Source: Zygnema cylindricum
Taxonomy: Eukaryota; Streptophyta; Zygnematophyceae; Zygnematales; Zygnemataceae
Direction: 5' to 3'
DNA length: 64,000 nt
Assembly: GCA_037447655.1 (NCBI GenBank)
Contig: JBBHKE010001905.1
Coordinates: forward strand, 143,511 to 207,510
The notes under the pieces: model-generated
Seen by the model: only the letters and a program-made list of their open reading frames with translations
Databases searched by the model: none
What the model was told of the DNA's origin: nothing
Shown here: positions 11,396 through 21,698 of the stretch, in pieces
Position numbering within the stretch: position 1 is the stretch's first letter
Layout: each line of letters opens with the position of its first letter
Position numbers and translations under genes: made by a program

Positions 11396-12044
11396 TGTTG
11401 TTTTGAAAACTGGAGTCCTCACTATGTCTCATCAGTGAGGAGAGTGTCGTCTCAGCACTTAGATTATTTTGTGAAAGTCTGGCTCAGTATGTACCAGAAT
11501 TAATGTTACAGTGAACAGTGAGGGAGTTCACGGTGTGACACACTTCAAGACACGTGTCAAAAAAAGGGAAGATGAGACACTCCACAAAGATCCGATCGTA
11601 CTATTTAGGCTCGTTATATAGACCGAGGTGTCACATAAAGTTTCATCTTGGATGAAACTTATAAAGGACGGACGGCGAAGATTTGTTGCCGACGAAAGTT
11701 GGTCATCATAGACCACGTCCGAGATTATTTGACGTGTTATCTATCTCTAGTTTGTACAGAAGCGTGTTTTGTTTCATTAGTGTTTCAGTTCAGATTCATT
11801 CTGTATGACATACCTTGAGATTTTGAGGTATCCTCCTTTGAACTAGTAGATATTTTGATGCATGGCTGGTATGCCTCTTTAAGTTAGTAAGAGTAGTTAG
11901 TGGCTGTTAGCTCTTAGAAGAATAGATCTTTAATGTATATATGTAGGACTTAGCCATTTCAGAAGTAGGAACTTGTTGGATCAAAATTATGTTGTGCCAT
12001 TTTTGATATCTTTGACTGAGAATATTTCTCAACCTGGTTACAGA
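11396..12044 (+). repeat. E3 3' LTR, first part
   Basis: It is near-identical to 1816-2465. It is interrupted at 12044 by E5 and resumes at 18460. Confidence 0.92.
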
Positions 12045-13104
12045 TGAAACTCTGAGACCTCCATAAGTCCTCAGAGTAGACATCTTCCAAGAAGCCTCTA
12101 GGATAATCCTGACCCCTTTGTGTTTCAGCAAAAAAAACTGCCACCCTGGAAAACAAAAACCCTGACCACCTGCACCCCTGTCAAGGCAAGACTCCCTTGA
12201 GTCGATAGCAAAAAGAATCTCTGAATTTGCTCCCCTGAGCAGTAAGTTATGGAGGGTCAAAGTTGACCTTTTGTACAGAAGCTCTCTGGGAGAGAGGGTC
12301 CTATCTCCTAATTTTTCTAAGTCCTATCTCTCTCACAGACTCTATCTACTGATGTACGGAATCAATCAGAATACAGTTCCATACGCAAAAGTACAGCTGC
12401 CGGTGTACTTTAGGTACGGACATTATACGACATGGCCTAAATGTCGACACATGTCATATCCGGATTTGGTGCCATAATCTCCGGAGATTCCACGATCCAA
12501 TGTAATTTCTCCACGTGTGATCCGATGTGGCGATGGCCACAAACCGCCAAAATCGTCTTCCGCGATCTCGGCGCTAATTCGGGCCGTCCGATTAAATCAG
12601 GATTTAATCGTAGCCGTAATAAATACTTGCGCGGCATTCGTTTCAATTAAGAAATAAATGCACGGCATTGAATTTTTGTCCATACCGTAATCCGTACTTT
12701 CCACATTACTGGATCTATGTATCCCGTAATAAATTACAGTTTAATGATTAATCCTACGCATACATGTTAAAATAAATATCAAACTATACACTAGGTAACA
12801 CTAGTCCTAGACTTAACGGCTAAGGCTACCGGCTATCTGCTGTCTGCCGGCCGGTAGGTACAAGAATCAAATCCTGCGGCCGGCACATATATTTTAGATA
12901 TAATAAACCCTTTAACTTATATAAATTTCCCGTAAACCTCTGGATAGCCTAGGTAGCCATGGCTCTAGCTGCCTCTCCAATTTCTCAGTGACTGCGACAA
13001 GTTTGAGAGTTTGGAGAGAGAAGTTAGAGGTAGACTGCCTCGGCTTCTTTCTATATTTCTATTTAGACCTAGAAAATACTTTAAATGAACCAATAATTTC
13101 TACA
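12045..13104 (-). repeat. E5 3' LTR
   Basis: On the minus strand it starts TGTAGAAATTA and ends at 12045 with ..GAGTTTCA. It matches 17396-18459. It carries a GTAC cluster (about 12354-12417), the ATAGGACTTAGAAAAATT motif (about 12310-12327) and an antisense tRNA-like module. Confidence 0.95.
12810..12895 (+). other. tRNA-like module in the E5 3' LTR
   Basis: An A-box-like block (AACGGCTAAGGC, 12815-12826), a B-box-like block (AGAATCAAATCC, 12863-12874) and a TTTT run (12892-12895) lie in tRNA order. They are antisense to the retrotransposon. The boxes are degenerate; the call rests on the better copies in E11 and E13. Confidence 0.5.
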
Positions 13105-13121
13105 CTCCCCTTATTTTCTAG
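13105..13121 (-). other. E5 polypurine tract
   Basis: On the minus strand it reads CTAGAAAATAAGGGGAG next to the LTR. This tract is shared by family B. Confidence 0.85.
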
Positions 13122-15391
13122 TTAATCTTTAATTTCAGACCGCACTTCTCCCTACAGAAAATTAGCTTAGGGGAAGGCACAAGTTTGGTCATCATATCTG
13201 CTACCATCTCACTATCTAGTCTGTACTCTAAACTGATTATTTTTTTTTCTACTTTCTCTCTAACAAAGCTGAGTCTGATGTCCATGTGTTTGGCTTTAAA
13301 ATGATGTTTAGGATTGGCAAAAATAGCGATTGCTGCCTGATTATCACAAAAACATTTATGCACACCACTCTTAAGGTGACCAAGCTCACCAAGCAAAGAC
13401 TTGACCCACATCAATTCTTTTACAGCAGAGCAAGAGGCCATATACTCAACCTCCATGGTGGACTGAGCAATAACCTTTTGCTGTTTGCTACTCCAACAGC
13501 AAGCCCCATCACCCACATATAATACATATCCAGAAGTACATCTCCTCATCGGAGCATCACCATAACAGGCATCACTCCAAGTAGTGATGTCAGTATTCCC
13601 CCCACCCAAATGCAACCATAGATCCCTAGTTCCTATCAAATATCTAAGGACTCTCTTAGCTGCCTCCCAATCCCTCTTATTGGGAGCATTTAGACTTCTA
13701 CTCAGCACTCTTACAGCTGCAGCTAAATCCGGCCGGGTACAATTCATAAAATAGATTAGACTTCCCACTACTTGCCTGCAAGGAATAGTCTGCATGAACT
13801 TATGTTCTTCAGGAGATAATTCCTCGTCTAAGACTATGACTCCTTCTTCCTCACTCCCCTCACTTCCCTTTTTCAACTCCATTGGAGTTGTACAACTATT
13901 AGCTTTATCCATTTGAAATTTTTCAAGCATGTTCCCTATTGCTTCCTTTTGAGTCAGTCTTATAATTTTCCTTTTTCGGTCTCTCTCTACTTGAATTCCC
14001 AAAATATATCTTGCTTCTCCCATATCCTTCATTTCAAATCTCCCCTTAAGATCGGTTTTCAGTTTGTTAAATTTTTCCATTGATTTACTTAAAACAAGCA
14101 AATCATCAACATAAATTGCAATAAATATAAAACCTTCCTCATCTTCGAGAACATAGATTGAGTGATCTGATCTGATCCGAATATATCCCAGACCGGTAAG
14201 AAACTCATCAAGCTTCTTATTCCATTGTCGAGGCGCCTGTTTCAAACCATAAAGAGATTTAATCAGCCGGCATACCTTACTCTCTTCTCCTTCCTTCACA
14301 AAACCTTCGGGTTGTCGCATGAAGATCTCCTCTTCCAATTCTCCATGCAAAAAGGCTTTCTTGATGTCCATCTGATGCACTTCTATGTCTTCCGCCGCTG
14401 CTAAACTGAGAAGTATGCGGACGGAGGGAAATCTGACCACCGGGGCAAAGGTTTCCTCGTAGTCAATTCCTTCCTTTTGTGTAAATCCCTTTGCCACTAA
14501 TCTGGCCTTATAGCGCTCGATTGTGTTATCTGGGTTTAGTTTTAATTTGAAAACCCACTTACAACCGATTGGTTTTCGGTTAGGTGGATAATCCACCAGC
14601 TCCCAAGTATCGGCTGCCATGATTGAAGCCATCTCCTCATTGATGGCTATCTTCCACCGGTTTCTTTCTGGACAAGTCATCGCCTCTCCATAAGTTTGAG
14701 GTTCATCTTGATGAGATAGTTTTGTTACCTTGTTATTAACCTGTTTTTCTTGCAGTCTTTTGCTACTTCTCCTCCCCCCCTCAAAATCTGAGGCCGGAAT
14801 AGATGGTTCTCGTGGATTCTTTCGAACAAACTCGGCTTCTCCCCTATCCCTTGATTCCGAATCAATTTCCACCACGTCTTCCGCTTCGAGTAGAGTTGTC
14901 ACTGGAGTTTCCACAGCCGAGTCCTTTTCGGTCTGATTTGTTCCTGCAAGAATGTCATCTTCTCTAAAACCTGGATAGTTAGGAAGCTCAAAGTCATCGG
15001 AATTTTCTGACTCAAATCTGATTTTTACTGACTTCGTATATTTGAAGGGATCCACATACTTTCTTTCATCCATAACTACTAGATGTTTTACTAAGATTAT
15101 ATCTTCCCTTTTTAGATCATAATCTCTATATCTTTTAACATCTTCATCATATCCTAATAAGTATCCTGGTTTTCCTTTAGGATCTAGCTTCCAATTGGAC
15201 CGATCAGTATCTAGACTGAATACTTGACTGCCGAAAACCTTTAAGTGAGATATGTCTGGTTTCCGGCCTGTCCATCTCTCATAAGGTGTTTGATCTTTTA
15301 TAGCTGAAGTAAGAACTCTATTCTTGAGGTAATTAGCACAGTTCATTGCTTCTGCCCAAAACCTTTTTCCTATCTTTTTATCTGACAACAT
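13118..15391 (-). CDS. E5 pol: integrase C-terminus, reverse transcriptase, RNase H (757 codons open)
   Basis: Residues 1-200 are the end of the integrase core and the C-terminal domain (G-R-K-P-D-I-S-H-L-K-V-F-G-S; G-Y-D-E-D-V-K-R-Y-R), ending I-P-A-S-D-F-E-G-G. RT occupies about 250-500: first Asp at 342 in H-Q-M-D-I-K-K-A-F, and YVDD at 427-430. RNase H follows with W-S-D-A (Asp 607), M-E-V-E-Y (Glu 647/649) and C-D-N-Q-A-A (Asp 683). All catalytic residues seen are intact. The frame continues upstream of the first Met as integrase, up to an in-frame TAG near 15611, so this Met is not the true start. Expression would require the whole polyprotein. Confidence 0.9.
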   Translation of the reverse strand: MLSDKKIGKRFWAEAMNCANYLKNRVLTSAIKDQTPYERWTGRKPDISHLKVFGSQVFSLDTDRSNWKLDPKGKPGYLLGYDEDVKRYRDYDLKREDIILVKHLVVMDERKYVDPFKYTKSVKIRFESENSDDFELPNYPGFREDDILAGTNQTEKDSAVETPVTTLLEAEDVVEIDSESRDRGEAEFVRKNPREPSIPASDFEGGRRSSKRLQEKQVNNKVTKLSHQDEPQTYGEAMTCPERNRWKIAINEEMASIMAADTWELVDYPPNRKPIGCKWVFKLKLNPDNTIERYKARLVAKGFTQKEGIDYEETFAPVVRFPSVRILLSLAAAEDIEVHQMDIKKAFLHGELEEEIFMRQPEGFVKEGEESKVCRLIKSLYGLKQAPRQWNKKLDEFLTGLGYIRIRSDHSIYVLEDEEGFIFIAIYVDDLLVLSKSMEKFNKLKTDLKGRFEMKDMGEARYILGIQVERDRKRKIIRLTQKEAIGNMLEKFQMDKANSCTTPMELKKGSEGSEEEGVIVLDEELSPEEHKFMQTIPCRQVVGSLIYFMNCTRPDLAAAVRVLSRSLNAPNKRDWEAAKRVLRYLIGTRDLWLHLGGGNTDITTWSDACYGDAPMRRCTSGYVLYVGDGACCWSSKQQKVIAQSTMEVEYMASCSAVKELMWVKSLLGELGHLKSGVHKCFCDNQAAIAIFANPKHHFKAKHMDIRLSFVREKVEKKIISLEYRLDSEMVADMMTKLVPSPKLIFCREKCGLKLKIN

Positions 15392-15720
15392 ACTTCTAGC
15401 ACTATCACTTAGTGTTCTATTTAATCTTTCAGCTACCCCATTCTGTTCCGGATTTTTTGGAACTGTCTTTTGGTGTTGGACCCCATCTTCCCTCAGAAAA
15501 TCCTCAAACTGGTTAGAAGTATACTCTCCACCATTGTCACTCCTTACTCTCTTGATTGGAGTTTCATGGAGTTTTTCGCTCCACGCTTTATATTGTCTAA
15601 AACAATCCTAAGCTTCTAACTTGTTTTTCAAAAAATACACCAGGGAATACCGAGACCAATCATCAGTTATAGTCATCATAAATCTCTTCCCCCCTGGTTA
15701 GGGCACTTTAGCCGGTCCTA
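15392..15720 (-). pseudogene. E5 integrase core, broken
   Basis: It is in frame with the downstream pol ORF. It shows M-M-T-I-T-D-D-W-S-R-Y, R-S-D-N-G-G-E-Y-T-S with the second catalytic Asp, and P-E-Q-N-G-V-A-E-R-L with the Glu. One TAG interrupts it at about 15611. The piece that should carry the first Asp (the H-T-D-V-W-G block) is deleted at about 15700, where R-L-P-F runs straight into A-K-V-P. A Pro/Lys change precedes P-E-Q-N. Confidence 0.85.
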
Positions 15721-16490
15721 AAGGGTAATCTGTGTGCTTTACCTTGAGCACATCCACTACAATCACTTATACCATCACTCTCACTGAACTGAATCCCTTC
15801 CACCACTCCCATCTTTTTCATCTCTCTTAACTTATCTAGATTCACATGCCCAAGCCTCTTATGCCACATCATAATATCATGAACACCAGCATAATAAAGT
15901 TTCTTCGTTTCATTACTTAAAATCAGCCTAAACATCCCATGGCTACCTTTCTCAGCAATGAAATAGACATCCTCCTCAAAACTAGCAGTAAAAACTCCTT
16001 CCCTAGTGCTAGTGAAAAAACCCTTATCATCTAATACTAATGTAGAGATAAGATTTTTGTTCAGCTCCGGAATAAACAATACATCGGAGAATGTTAATAT
16101 GGATGTCTTTCCTTCTACTAACACTTTCAGATCTACCGATCCTACAAGAGTAGTGGTGACTATCCTCCCATCCCCGTACTCCATCTCTACGGTGGGAATC
16201 TTTCTTATCTTAGTGAACAGGTGCCTATCCTTACACATGTGCATGGAGGCACCTGAATCTATGACCCAGCCTGCTTCACCTTTCAATCCACCGTAAGCAC
16301 ATTTATGCCTTAGTGGAATTTCGACCTCATTTTTCGCCTCCAACTCCTCATCCAAAAGGAGCTCATCGTCCTCGTCCTCGGATTCCGCCTCAAGTACTTG
16401 TGTGACAAGGGCCTTTTTCTTTCCTCTCGGGGTACCACCGGTCTGCCCCTCCTTTAACCGAAGCTCGGTTAGCTTAGTGCACTCTGCCAT
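15708..16490 (-). pseudogene. E5 end of gag, protease and integrase zinc domain
   Basis: A 260-codon frame begins just after the zinc knuckle. It has an acidic linker, then G-W-V-I-D-S-G-A-S-M-H-M-C-K-D of the aspartic protease (about residue 90), M-E-Y-G-D-G-R, and L-I-S-T-L-V-L-D-D-K-G-F. The HHCC integrase zinc domain follows: W-H-K-R-L-G-H-V-N ... C-S-G-C-A-Q-G-K-A-H. It ends at the small deletion near 15708. The protease catalytic triplet is intact. Confidence 0.9.
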
Positions 16491-17415
16491 ATAGTGCCCC
16501 GGTTTCTTACAAAAATGACATAAACCTTTGGGAGCCCTTGGTTCGAACTCGTCGGCCTGATTTTCTGCTCCCTACCCCCATAGTTTCCGACCGGTTTTCG
16601 GGAATCCCTGTTCCTCCAATCAGTCGTTGTTGCCAAAGCTTGGCCACTCTTTCCTCCCCTTCGGATCACAATTGTATTCTCTTGAACGAGAATCATCCCT
16701 ACCACTGAGTTCCATATCCACCTTGAGTTAGGCAAGTCCTGCACACGGTAAACTATGTTCACTAACTCATCAGGTAACTTCATCAGTAAATAGTTAACCT
16801 TTTCTTTTTCACTAAAATCTTTTCCCGCACTCTCTAGCTCCATGAAGAGTGTAGCAAACTCATTGCAAAAATCCAACATATTTCCCCTTTGTATACATAC
16901 TCCTTAACTTTCTGATCAGCCAACTATTGTTGCTGAATCGTACCACTTCGGTACATCTCTATGAGAGCCATCCAAAGATCGGATGCCCTTTCTACCTGCA
17001 AATGAGGACATGCAAGTCCTTGAGTGAGATGGCGTAGGATGAAGTACTTTGCCGCCATATTGTTGAAGTCCCAGGTTTCAGTATCATTCTCCTCGTTCCT
17101 CGGAATAGGTGACATGAATGTCGAACCAGTTGCTATTCGTGTGGTCGTCTCCTTCTCCTTTCCTTTGTCCACCACCTCTCCTTCTTTTGTTTCCTCCGTT
17201 GAAGGTGGATCCTCTTTCCTGGTGAATCTGGTTCCTCCAAACCCTGGAGGAATCCCAAGACTTGATGGACGCCCCAACCGTCCACTCACTATCCCCCAAA
17301 ACCTTTTTTCGCATAGAGCTCCTACCATCATACTTTCCCAGTATATGAAGCCAGTTCCATAAAAGATTGGTACCCTAGAGGGTGGGCCCATAACCTGAAA
17401 CTCTGAGACCTCCAT
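16469..17415 (-). pseudogene. E5 gag
   Basis: The start codon at 17415 lies in the LTR and gives M-E-V-S-E-F-Q. The PBS is then read as V-M-G-P-P-S-R, followed by V-P-I-F-Y-G-T-G-F-I-Y-W-E-S. Later come R-A-S-D-L-W-M-A-L-I-E-M-Y-R-S-G-T-I-Q-Q-Q and, after a frameshift/stop region at about 16880-16924, M-L-D-F-C-N-E-F-A-T-L-F-M-E-L-E-S-A-G-K. The zinc knuckle lies at the end but is shifted in frame. The broken gag makes E5 non-autonomous as it stands. Confidence 0.9.
17381..17395 (-). other. E5 primer-binding site
   Basis: On the minus strand it reads GGTTATGGGCCCACC, immediately after the 5' LTR. It is the cleanest copy of the half-tRNA-iMet site. Confidence 0.85.
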
Positions 17416-18459
17416 AAGTCCTCAGAGTAGACAGCTTCCAAGAAGCCTCTAGGATAATCCTGACCCCTTTGTGTTTCAGCAAAAATAACTGCCACCCTGA
17501 CACACAAAAACCCTGACCACCTGCACCCCTGTGAAGGCAAGACTCCCTTGAGTCGATAGCAAAAAGAATCTCTGAATTTGCTCCCCTGAGCAGTAAGTTA
17601 TGGAGGGTCAAAGTTGACCTTTTGTACAAAAGCTCTCTGGGAGAGAGGGTCCTATCTCCTAATTTTTCTAAGTCCTATCTCTCTCACAGACTCTATCTAC
17701 TGATGTACGGAACCAATCAAAATACAGTTCCGTACGTAAAAGTACAGCTGCCGGTGTACTTTAGGTACGGACATTGTACAACATGGCCTAAATGTCGACA
17801 CATGTCATATCCGGATTTGGTGCCATAATCTCTGGAGATTCCACGATCCAATGTAATTTTGCCACGTGTCATCCGATGTGGCGATGGCCACAATCCGCCG
17901 AAATCTTCTTCCGCGATCTCCGCAGCTAATTCCGGCCGTCTGATTAAATCAAGATTTAATTGTAGCCGTAATAAATACTTGCGCGGCATTCGTTTCAATT
18001 AAGAAATAAATGCGCGGTATTGATTTTCTGTCCGTACCGTAATCTGTACTTTCCACATTACCGGATCTATGTATCCCGTAATAAATTACAGTTAAATGAT
18101 TAATCCTACGCATACATGTTAAAATAAATATCAAACTATATACTACGTAACACTAGTCCTAGACTTAACGGCTAAGGCTACCGGCTATCTGCTGTCTGCC
18201 GGCCGGTAGGTACAGGAATCAAATCCTGCGGCCGGCACATATATTTTAGATAAAATAAACCCTTTAACTTATATAAATTTCCCGTAAACCTCTGGATAGC
18301 CTAGGTAGCCATGGCTCTAGCTTCCTCTCCAATTTCTTAGTGACTGCGACAAGTTTGAGAGTTTGGAGAGAGAAGTTAGAGGTAGACTGCCTCCGGCTTC
18401 TTTCTATATTTCTATTTAGACCTAGAAAATACTAAAAAAATGTACCATTAATTTCTACA
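17396..18459 (-). repeat. E5 5' LTR
   Basis: It is the partner of 12045-13104. It contains the in-LTR gag ATG at 17413-17415. Confidence 0.95.
18160..18247 (+). other. tRNA-like module in the E5 5' LTR
   Basis: Same arrangement as in the other E5 LTR: AACGGCTAAGGC, then GGAATCAAATCC, then TTTT. It is antisense to the element. Confidence 0.5.
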
Positions 18460-18676
18460 ACAGACATGTGTGTAAATTTGCACTTGTGTTCCTTTGTGTA
18501 TTATCTGTATTGTGTCAGATTTGTAGGCCGTTTGGCTACTAAGTTTGCCTTTGGCTATGTTCCAAAGTTGTTAATTTTTTGAAGTATCTGTGAGAGCTTC
18601 TTACGTGACTTTATTCTGTGATGACTACTCCTGCCTCATCATCCTCTTCACTGGATGAATCAGCCACAAAACAATA
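18460..18676 (+). repeat. E3 3' LTR, last part
   Basis: It continues E3 after E5. It matches 2462-2676, including the in-LTR gag start codon, and ends ACAATA where ACAACA is expected. Confidence 0.9.
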
Positions 18677-18866
18677 GGAAATACTTGCAAAGTCCACTTA
18701 CACCGACGCGTGTCCTTGTAGAAGTACGGTACACTTTATTGTCCTTATACAACTATAACACTATTTGGGGTCAGTATGGGAGTGTTTATACTCAAAAATA
18801 TTCTAAGTACCAATCCCTTTCTCATTGACTTATTTACTAAGTACTAAAGATTTCAAATCACAACAC
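18677..18866 (-). repeat. E2 3' LTR, U3 start
   Basis: On the minus strand it begins TGTTGTGATTTG right after a family A polypurine tract. It has GGTACTTAGAATATTTTTG and AAATAGTGTTATAGT in the same order as the E14 LTR. It continues at 1815 on the other side of E3. Confidence 0.75.
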
Positions 18867-19024
18867 TCCCCTAAAGCTTTAGACTCATTACTACACTAAG
18901 TCTACAAAGTTGTAATAGGTTATTTAGGTTCATGCTGAAGCAAAGACTTAGAAAGTATTCTAAGTTTGGAAATTCCCTCTCACAACCTCCACTACTAAAC
19001 ATCCAAAACTTCACAAAAACAACA
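18867..19024 (-). other. E2 5' LTR stub fused to the end of the internal region
   Basis: 18911-19024 (minus) is the start of a family A LTR (TGTTGTTTTTGTGAAG, with the TTAGAATA motif). About 18867-18910 is the last part of a family A internal region, with the polypurine tract AAAGCTTTAGGGGAG. Everything between is deleted. The exact join is uncertain by some tens of bases. Confidence 0.65.
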
Positions 19025-20362
19025 GATGTGATAGTTTTTGTTACCTTTTGAGCTGCGTGTTTTTCTTGCAACCTTTTGCTGCACCTTCGTCCTCAGTAGC
19101 TAGAATGGAGGGTAATCTCGAGTTCTTCCGACCTGTTTCGCCTGCTCCTGTATCTATGGGAACTGGCTCCTCTTCCTCCATGTTCTCAAACAGTACCGGA
19201 GCTTCCTCCATGTTCTCAAACTGTACTGGAGCTTGCAGATTCATCATAGTCTCCTATTCGGTTTGAGTGTCTTTCGGATTTGCAATAATCTGATGACTGA
19301 CATTCCTTTCAAGAAAAATTGACTCTTACTCACTCTCTGAGTCAAATCTAATTCTGATTGTCTTAAAATACTTGAAGGGATGTATTCAGTACCTGCATCA
19401 AAAGAGCATTCTTCTTTCTTTTCGGAGGTGTAGGTAGGCTCTCCTTTAACCGAAGATCAGTTAGTTTAGAGCACTCCGCCATGCAGTGCCATGGTTTTTT
19501 ACAAATATAACACAATCCCTTAGTAGCCCTCAATTCGGTCTCATCGGACTGATTTTTTGGTCCTCCTCCTCCATAACCCCCAAGGAATTTCCTCGGATCC
19601 TTCCCTTAATCAATCCCGGCTGCTAAAGCCTGTCCTCTTGTACCTGCCCTCCAGATTTCTATCGTATTCTCTTAGAGGAGAGTCATCCCTACTATCGAGT
19701 TCCAAGTCCACCTGGATTATGGTAGATCTTGTACTCGATTAACCATATTCTCATAGTCTTCTGACAACTTCATGAGAAGACAGTTAACTTTCATCTTTTC
19801 AATTTCCACTTGTCTAGCACTCTCTAACTCTATAAAAAGTGTCGCAAGCTCATTACAGAAATCTAACATCATCCCCTCTTTGTATGAATATGTTGTTGCT
19901 AAATTTTACCACTGCCGTACCTTTCTATGAGTGCCACCCATAGATCGGATGCCCTTTCCACTTGCAAATGAGGTGGTACAAGTCTTTAGGTGGGACAAAT
20001 AATGAAGTGTTTTGCCGCCATGTTATTTTAATCCCAGGCATCAATACCATTCTCCTCATTCCTCGAAACAAGTGACATTAATGCTAAACCGGTTGTGATG
20101 GGTGTTACGATCGGTGTGATTCTCTCCTTTCCTTTCACTTTGTCCATCATAATGATTTCCCCATCCTCAATCTCCTCTGAAATAACAAGATCTGCTTTTC
20201 TGGTAAACCTGGTCCCCGCAAACCTTGGAGAAATGCCCAGGCTGGATGGACGCCTCACTCGTCCACTCACTATCCCCCAAAACCGTTTCTTGCATAGAGC
20301 TCCTGTCATCATACTCTCCTACTACATGAAACTAGTTCCGTTTAAGATGGGTACCTTAGAGG
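19025..20362 (-). pseudogene. E1 gag and integrase tail, protease deleted
   Basis: From the right, gag begins after the point where E6 split the PBS. It has M-M-T-G-A-L-C-K-K-R-F-W-G-I-V-S-G, R-A-S-D-xx-W-V-A-L-I-E-x-Y, and an intact CCHC knuckle (C-Y-I-C-K-K-P-W-H-x4-C, near 19490). Then the frame jumps at about 19390 to the integrase tail F-K-Y-F-K-T-I-R-I-R-F-D-S-E-S-E. A linker follows with a duplicated 30-bp unit (F-E-N-M-E-E-x-P-V twice, about 19170-19230), then L-P-S-I-L-A-T-E and L-Q-E-K-H-A-A-Q-K-V-T-K. Stops and frameshifts are frequent. Confidence 0.82.
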
Positions 20363-21670
20363 TGAAACTCTGAGACCTCCATTGGCCCTCAGAGTATGCA
20401 GATCCAAAAGAAGCTAATCTAGATAGTGCCGACTCCAAGTTGATATAAACCCAAATGACTGACCCCTTTACAGTCAAAACCCTAATATAGATTCACCCCT
20501 GTGAAATAACACTTTTTGTGTGCTCAGTTCCACCACAGAATGCAAAGTTAGAATATGAGATTTGGTCACATTGACCCACTTTGACTTTCCCTTAGAAATG
20601 CAGCTACCCTGGCAGACAAAAACTCTGACCGACTACACCCCTGTGTAGCCTGGACTCCCCTGAGTCCGCAGCAAAAAGAATCACTGAAAATGGTCAAGTA
20701 AATTGATAGTTATGGCTGGCCAAAGTTTGCCATTTATACAAGGTGCTCTGTGGGAGAGTCAGCTATCTACCCGAAATATTCCAAGTCCTAAACCCCTCTC
20801 TAAACCCTCTAGTACTGAGGTATGGACCAATCACATTACTGTATAGCACATAAAGGTACAGATGCCGGTGTACCTTTTGTACGGTCATCGTACGTCATTT
20901 AAAAAATCAACAAATGTCCTAACCGGATTCGCTCTTATAATCTCCGAAATTCCTGCCTCCAAATCTTATCTCTCCACGTGGCGCCAAGTCATGCCGCATC
21001 ATAAAAATGGTACCGTACAAGAAAGTACAAGTGCCGAAGTACTTTTCTGTACGTACATTGTACGATGTCGCCATAGTGCGACATTTGTCACTCCCGGATT
21101 TGTTTTCTGCCGTTCTAGAAATTCCGTAATCCCGTACGATGTTGCCACGTGTCATCCGGAGTGGCGGCGTCCGCAAACCGCCAAATTTTCCTTTCCGCGA
21201 TGTCGGCGCTAACCACGACCGTCTGATTTACATCGTAATTAAAACTGACCGTCGAAATAAATGTTCGTACTATTTATTTCGTCCGGTACTAAAAATGCAA
21301 CTGTTTCTATGCCCTATATACCGTAACCCAGTTAAATGGAAAATCCTACCTATAATTATTTAAATATTTATCAAACCCTATACGTACTAGCACTAGTCAT
21401 AGGCTAAGGGGAGAAAGCTAACGGCTACGGGATGTTTGACGGACGGTAGGTACCAGGATCAATTCTTGGGTCCGTCAAATACCTTTTTGGTAAACATACC
21501 TATTATCTATTCCTGTCTCTGTGGAGAGCTTAGGCAGCCATGGCTCTAGCTCCCTCTCCAGCCTTCAGTGACTACAACAAGTGTGGGGGTTTGGAGAAGG
21601 GAGTCAGAGGCAGACTGCCTCTACTCTTTTTCCATCTAGTAAAGACCTAGAAAATACCCAAATATCAACA
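20363..21670 (-). repeat. E6 3' LTR (1308 bp)
   Basis: On the minus strand it starts TGTTGATATTTG and ends TTTCA. It has two GTAC clusters: 20856-20893 (four boxes) and 21010-21063 (seven boxes). It also has GGTTTAGGACTTGGAATATTTC (about 20779-20799), antisense. Confidence 0.95.
21400..21488 (+). other. tRNA-like module in the E6 3' LTR
   Basis: It has AACGGCTACGGG, a B-box-like AGGATCAATTC, complementary ends around GACGGAC and GTCCGTC, and a TTTTT run at 21484-21488. It is antisense to the element. Confidence 0.45.
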
Positions 21671-21698
21671 CTCCCTTTATTTTCTAGTCTACTTCCTT

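Larger units (their letters stand above)
12045..18459 (-). mobile_element. E5: youngest-looking full-length family B element (6415 bp)
   Basis: It is flanked by ACAGA at 12040-12044 and 18460-18464. The two LTRs (1060 and 1064 bp) differ at only scattered positions. PBS, polypurine tract and all five domains are recognisable in order. Damage is limited to a gag frameshift, a small deletion at the protease-integrase junction, and an in-frame stop in the integrase core. It lies in the 3' LTR of E3, so it is one of the last insertions in the nest. Confidence 0.95.
1816..18676 (+). mobile_element. E3: family A copia element, carrying E4 and E5
   Basis: The pieces are 1816-3339 (5' LTR, PBS, gag), 7891-12044 (end of gag, protease, integrase, RT, RNase H, polypurine tract, most of the 3' LTR) and 18460-18676 (rest of the 3' LTR). 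Both insertions within it are bounded by perfect 5-bp duplications. Its own target duplication is unclear: CAAAA on the left against GGAAA on the right. It lies inside the 3' LTR of E2. Coding is broken by many stops, so it is inactive. Confidence 0.85.
844..19024 (-). mobile_element. E2: deleted family A element inserted in E1
   Basis: A 5-bp target duplication GATGT flanks it (839-843 and 19025-19029). In element orientation, what remains is a 5' LTR stub (about 18911-19024), a short 3' end of the internal region with a polypurine tract (18867-18910), and a complete 3' LTR. That LTR is itself split by E3 into 18677-18866 and 844-1815. The rest of the 5' LTR, gag and pol are missing. The reading frame of E1 continues across the insertion, which supports the boundaries. 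Confidence 0.85.

Noticed and set aside
1811-18681. Clean target duplication for E3
   Set aside because: CAAAA and GGAAA agree at only three positions. Either the site has decayed or the 3' LTR end is mutated, so I do not claim it.
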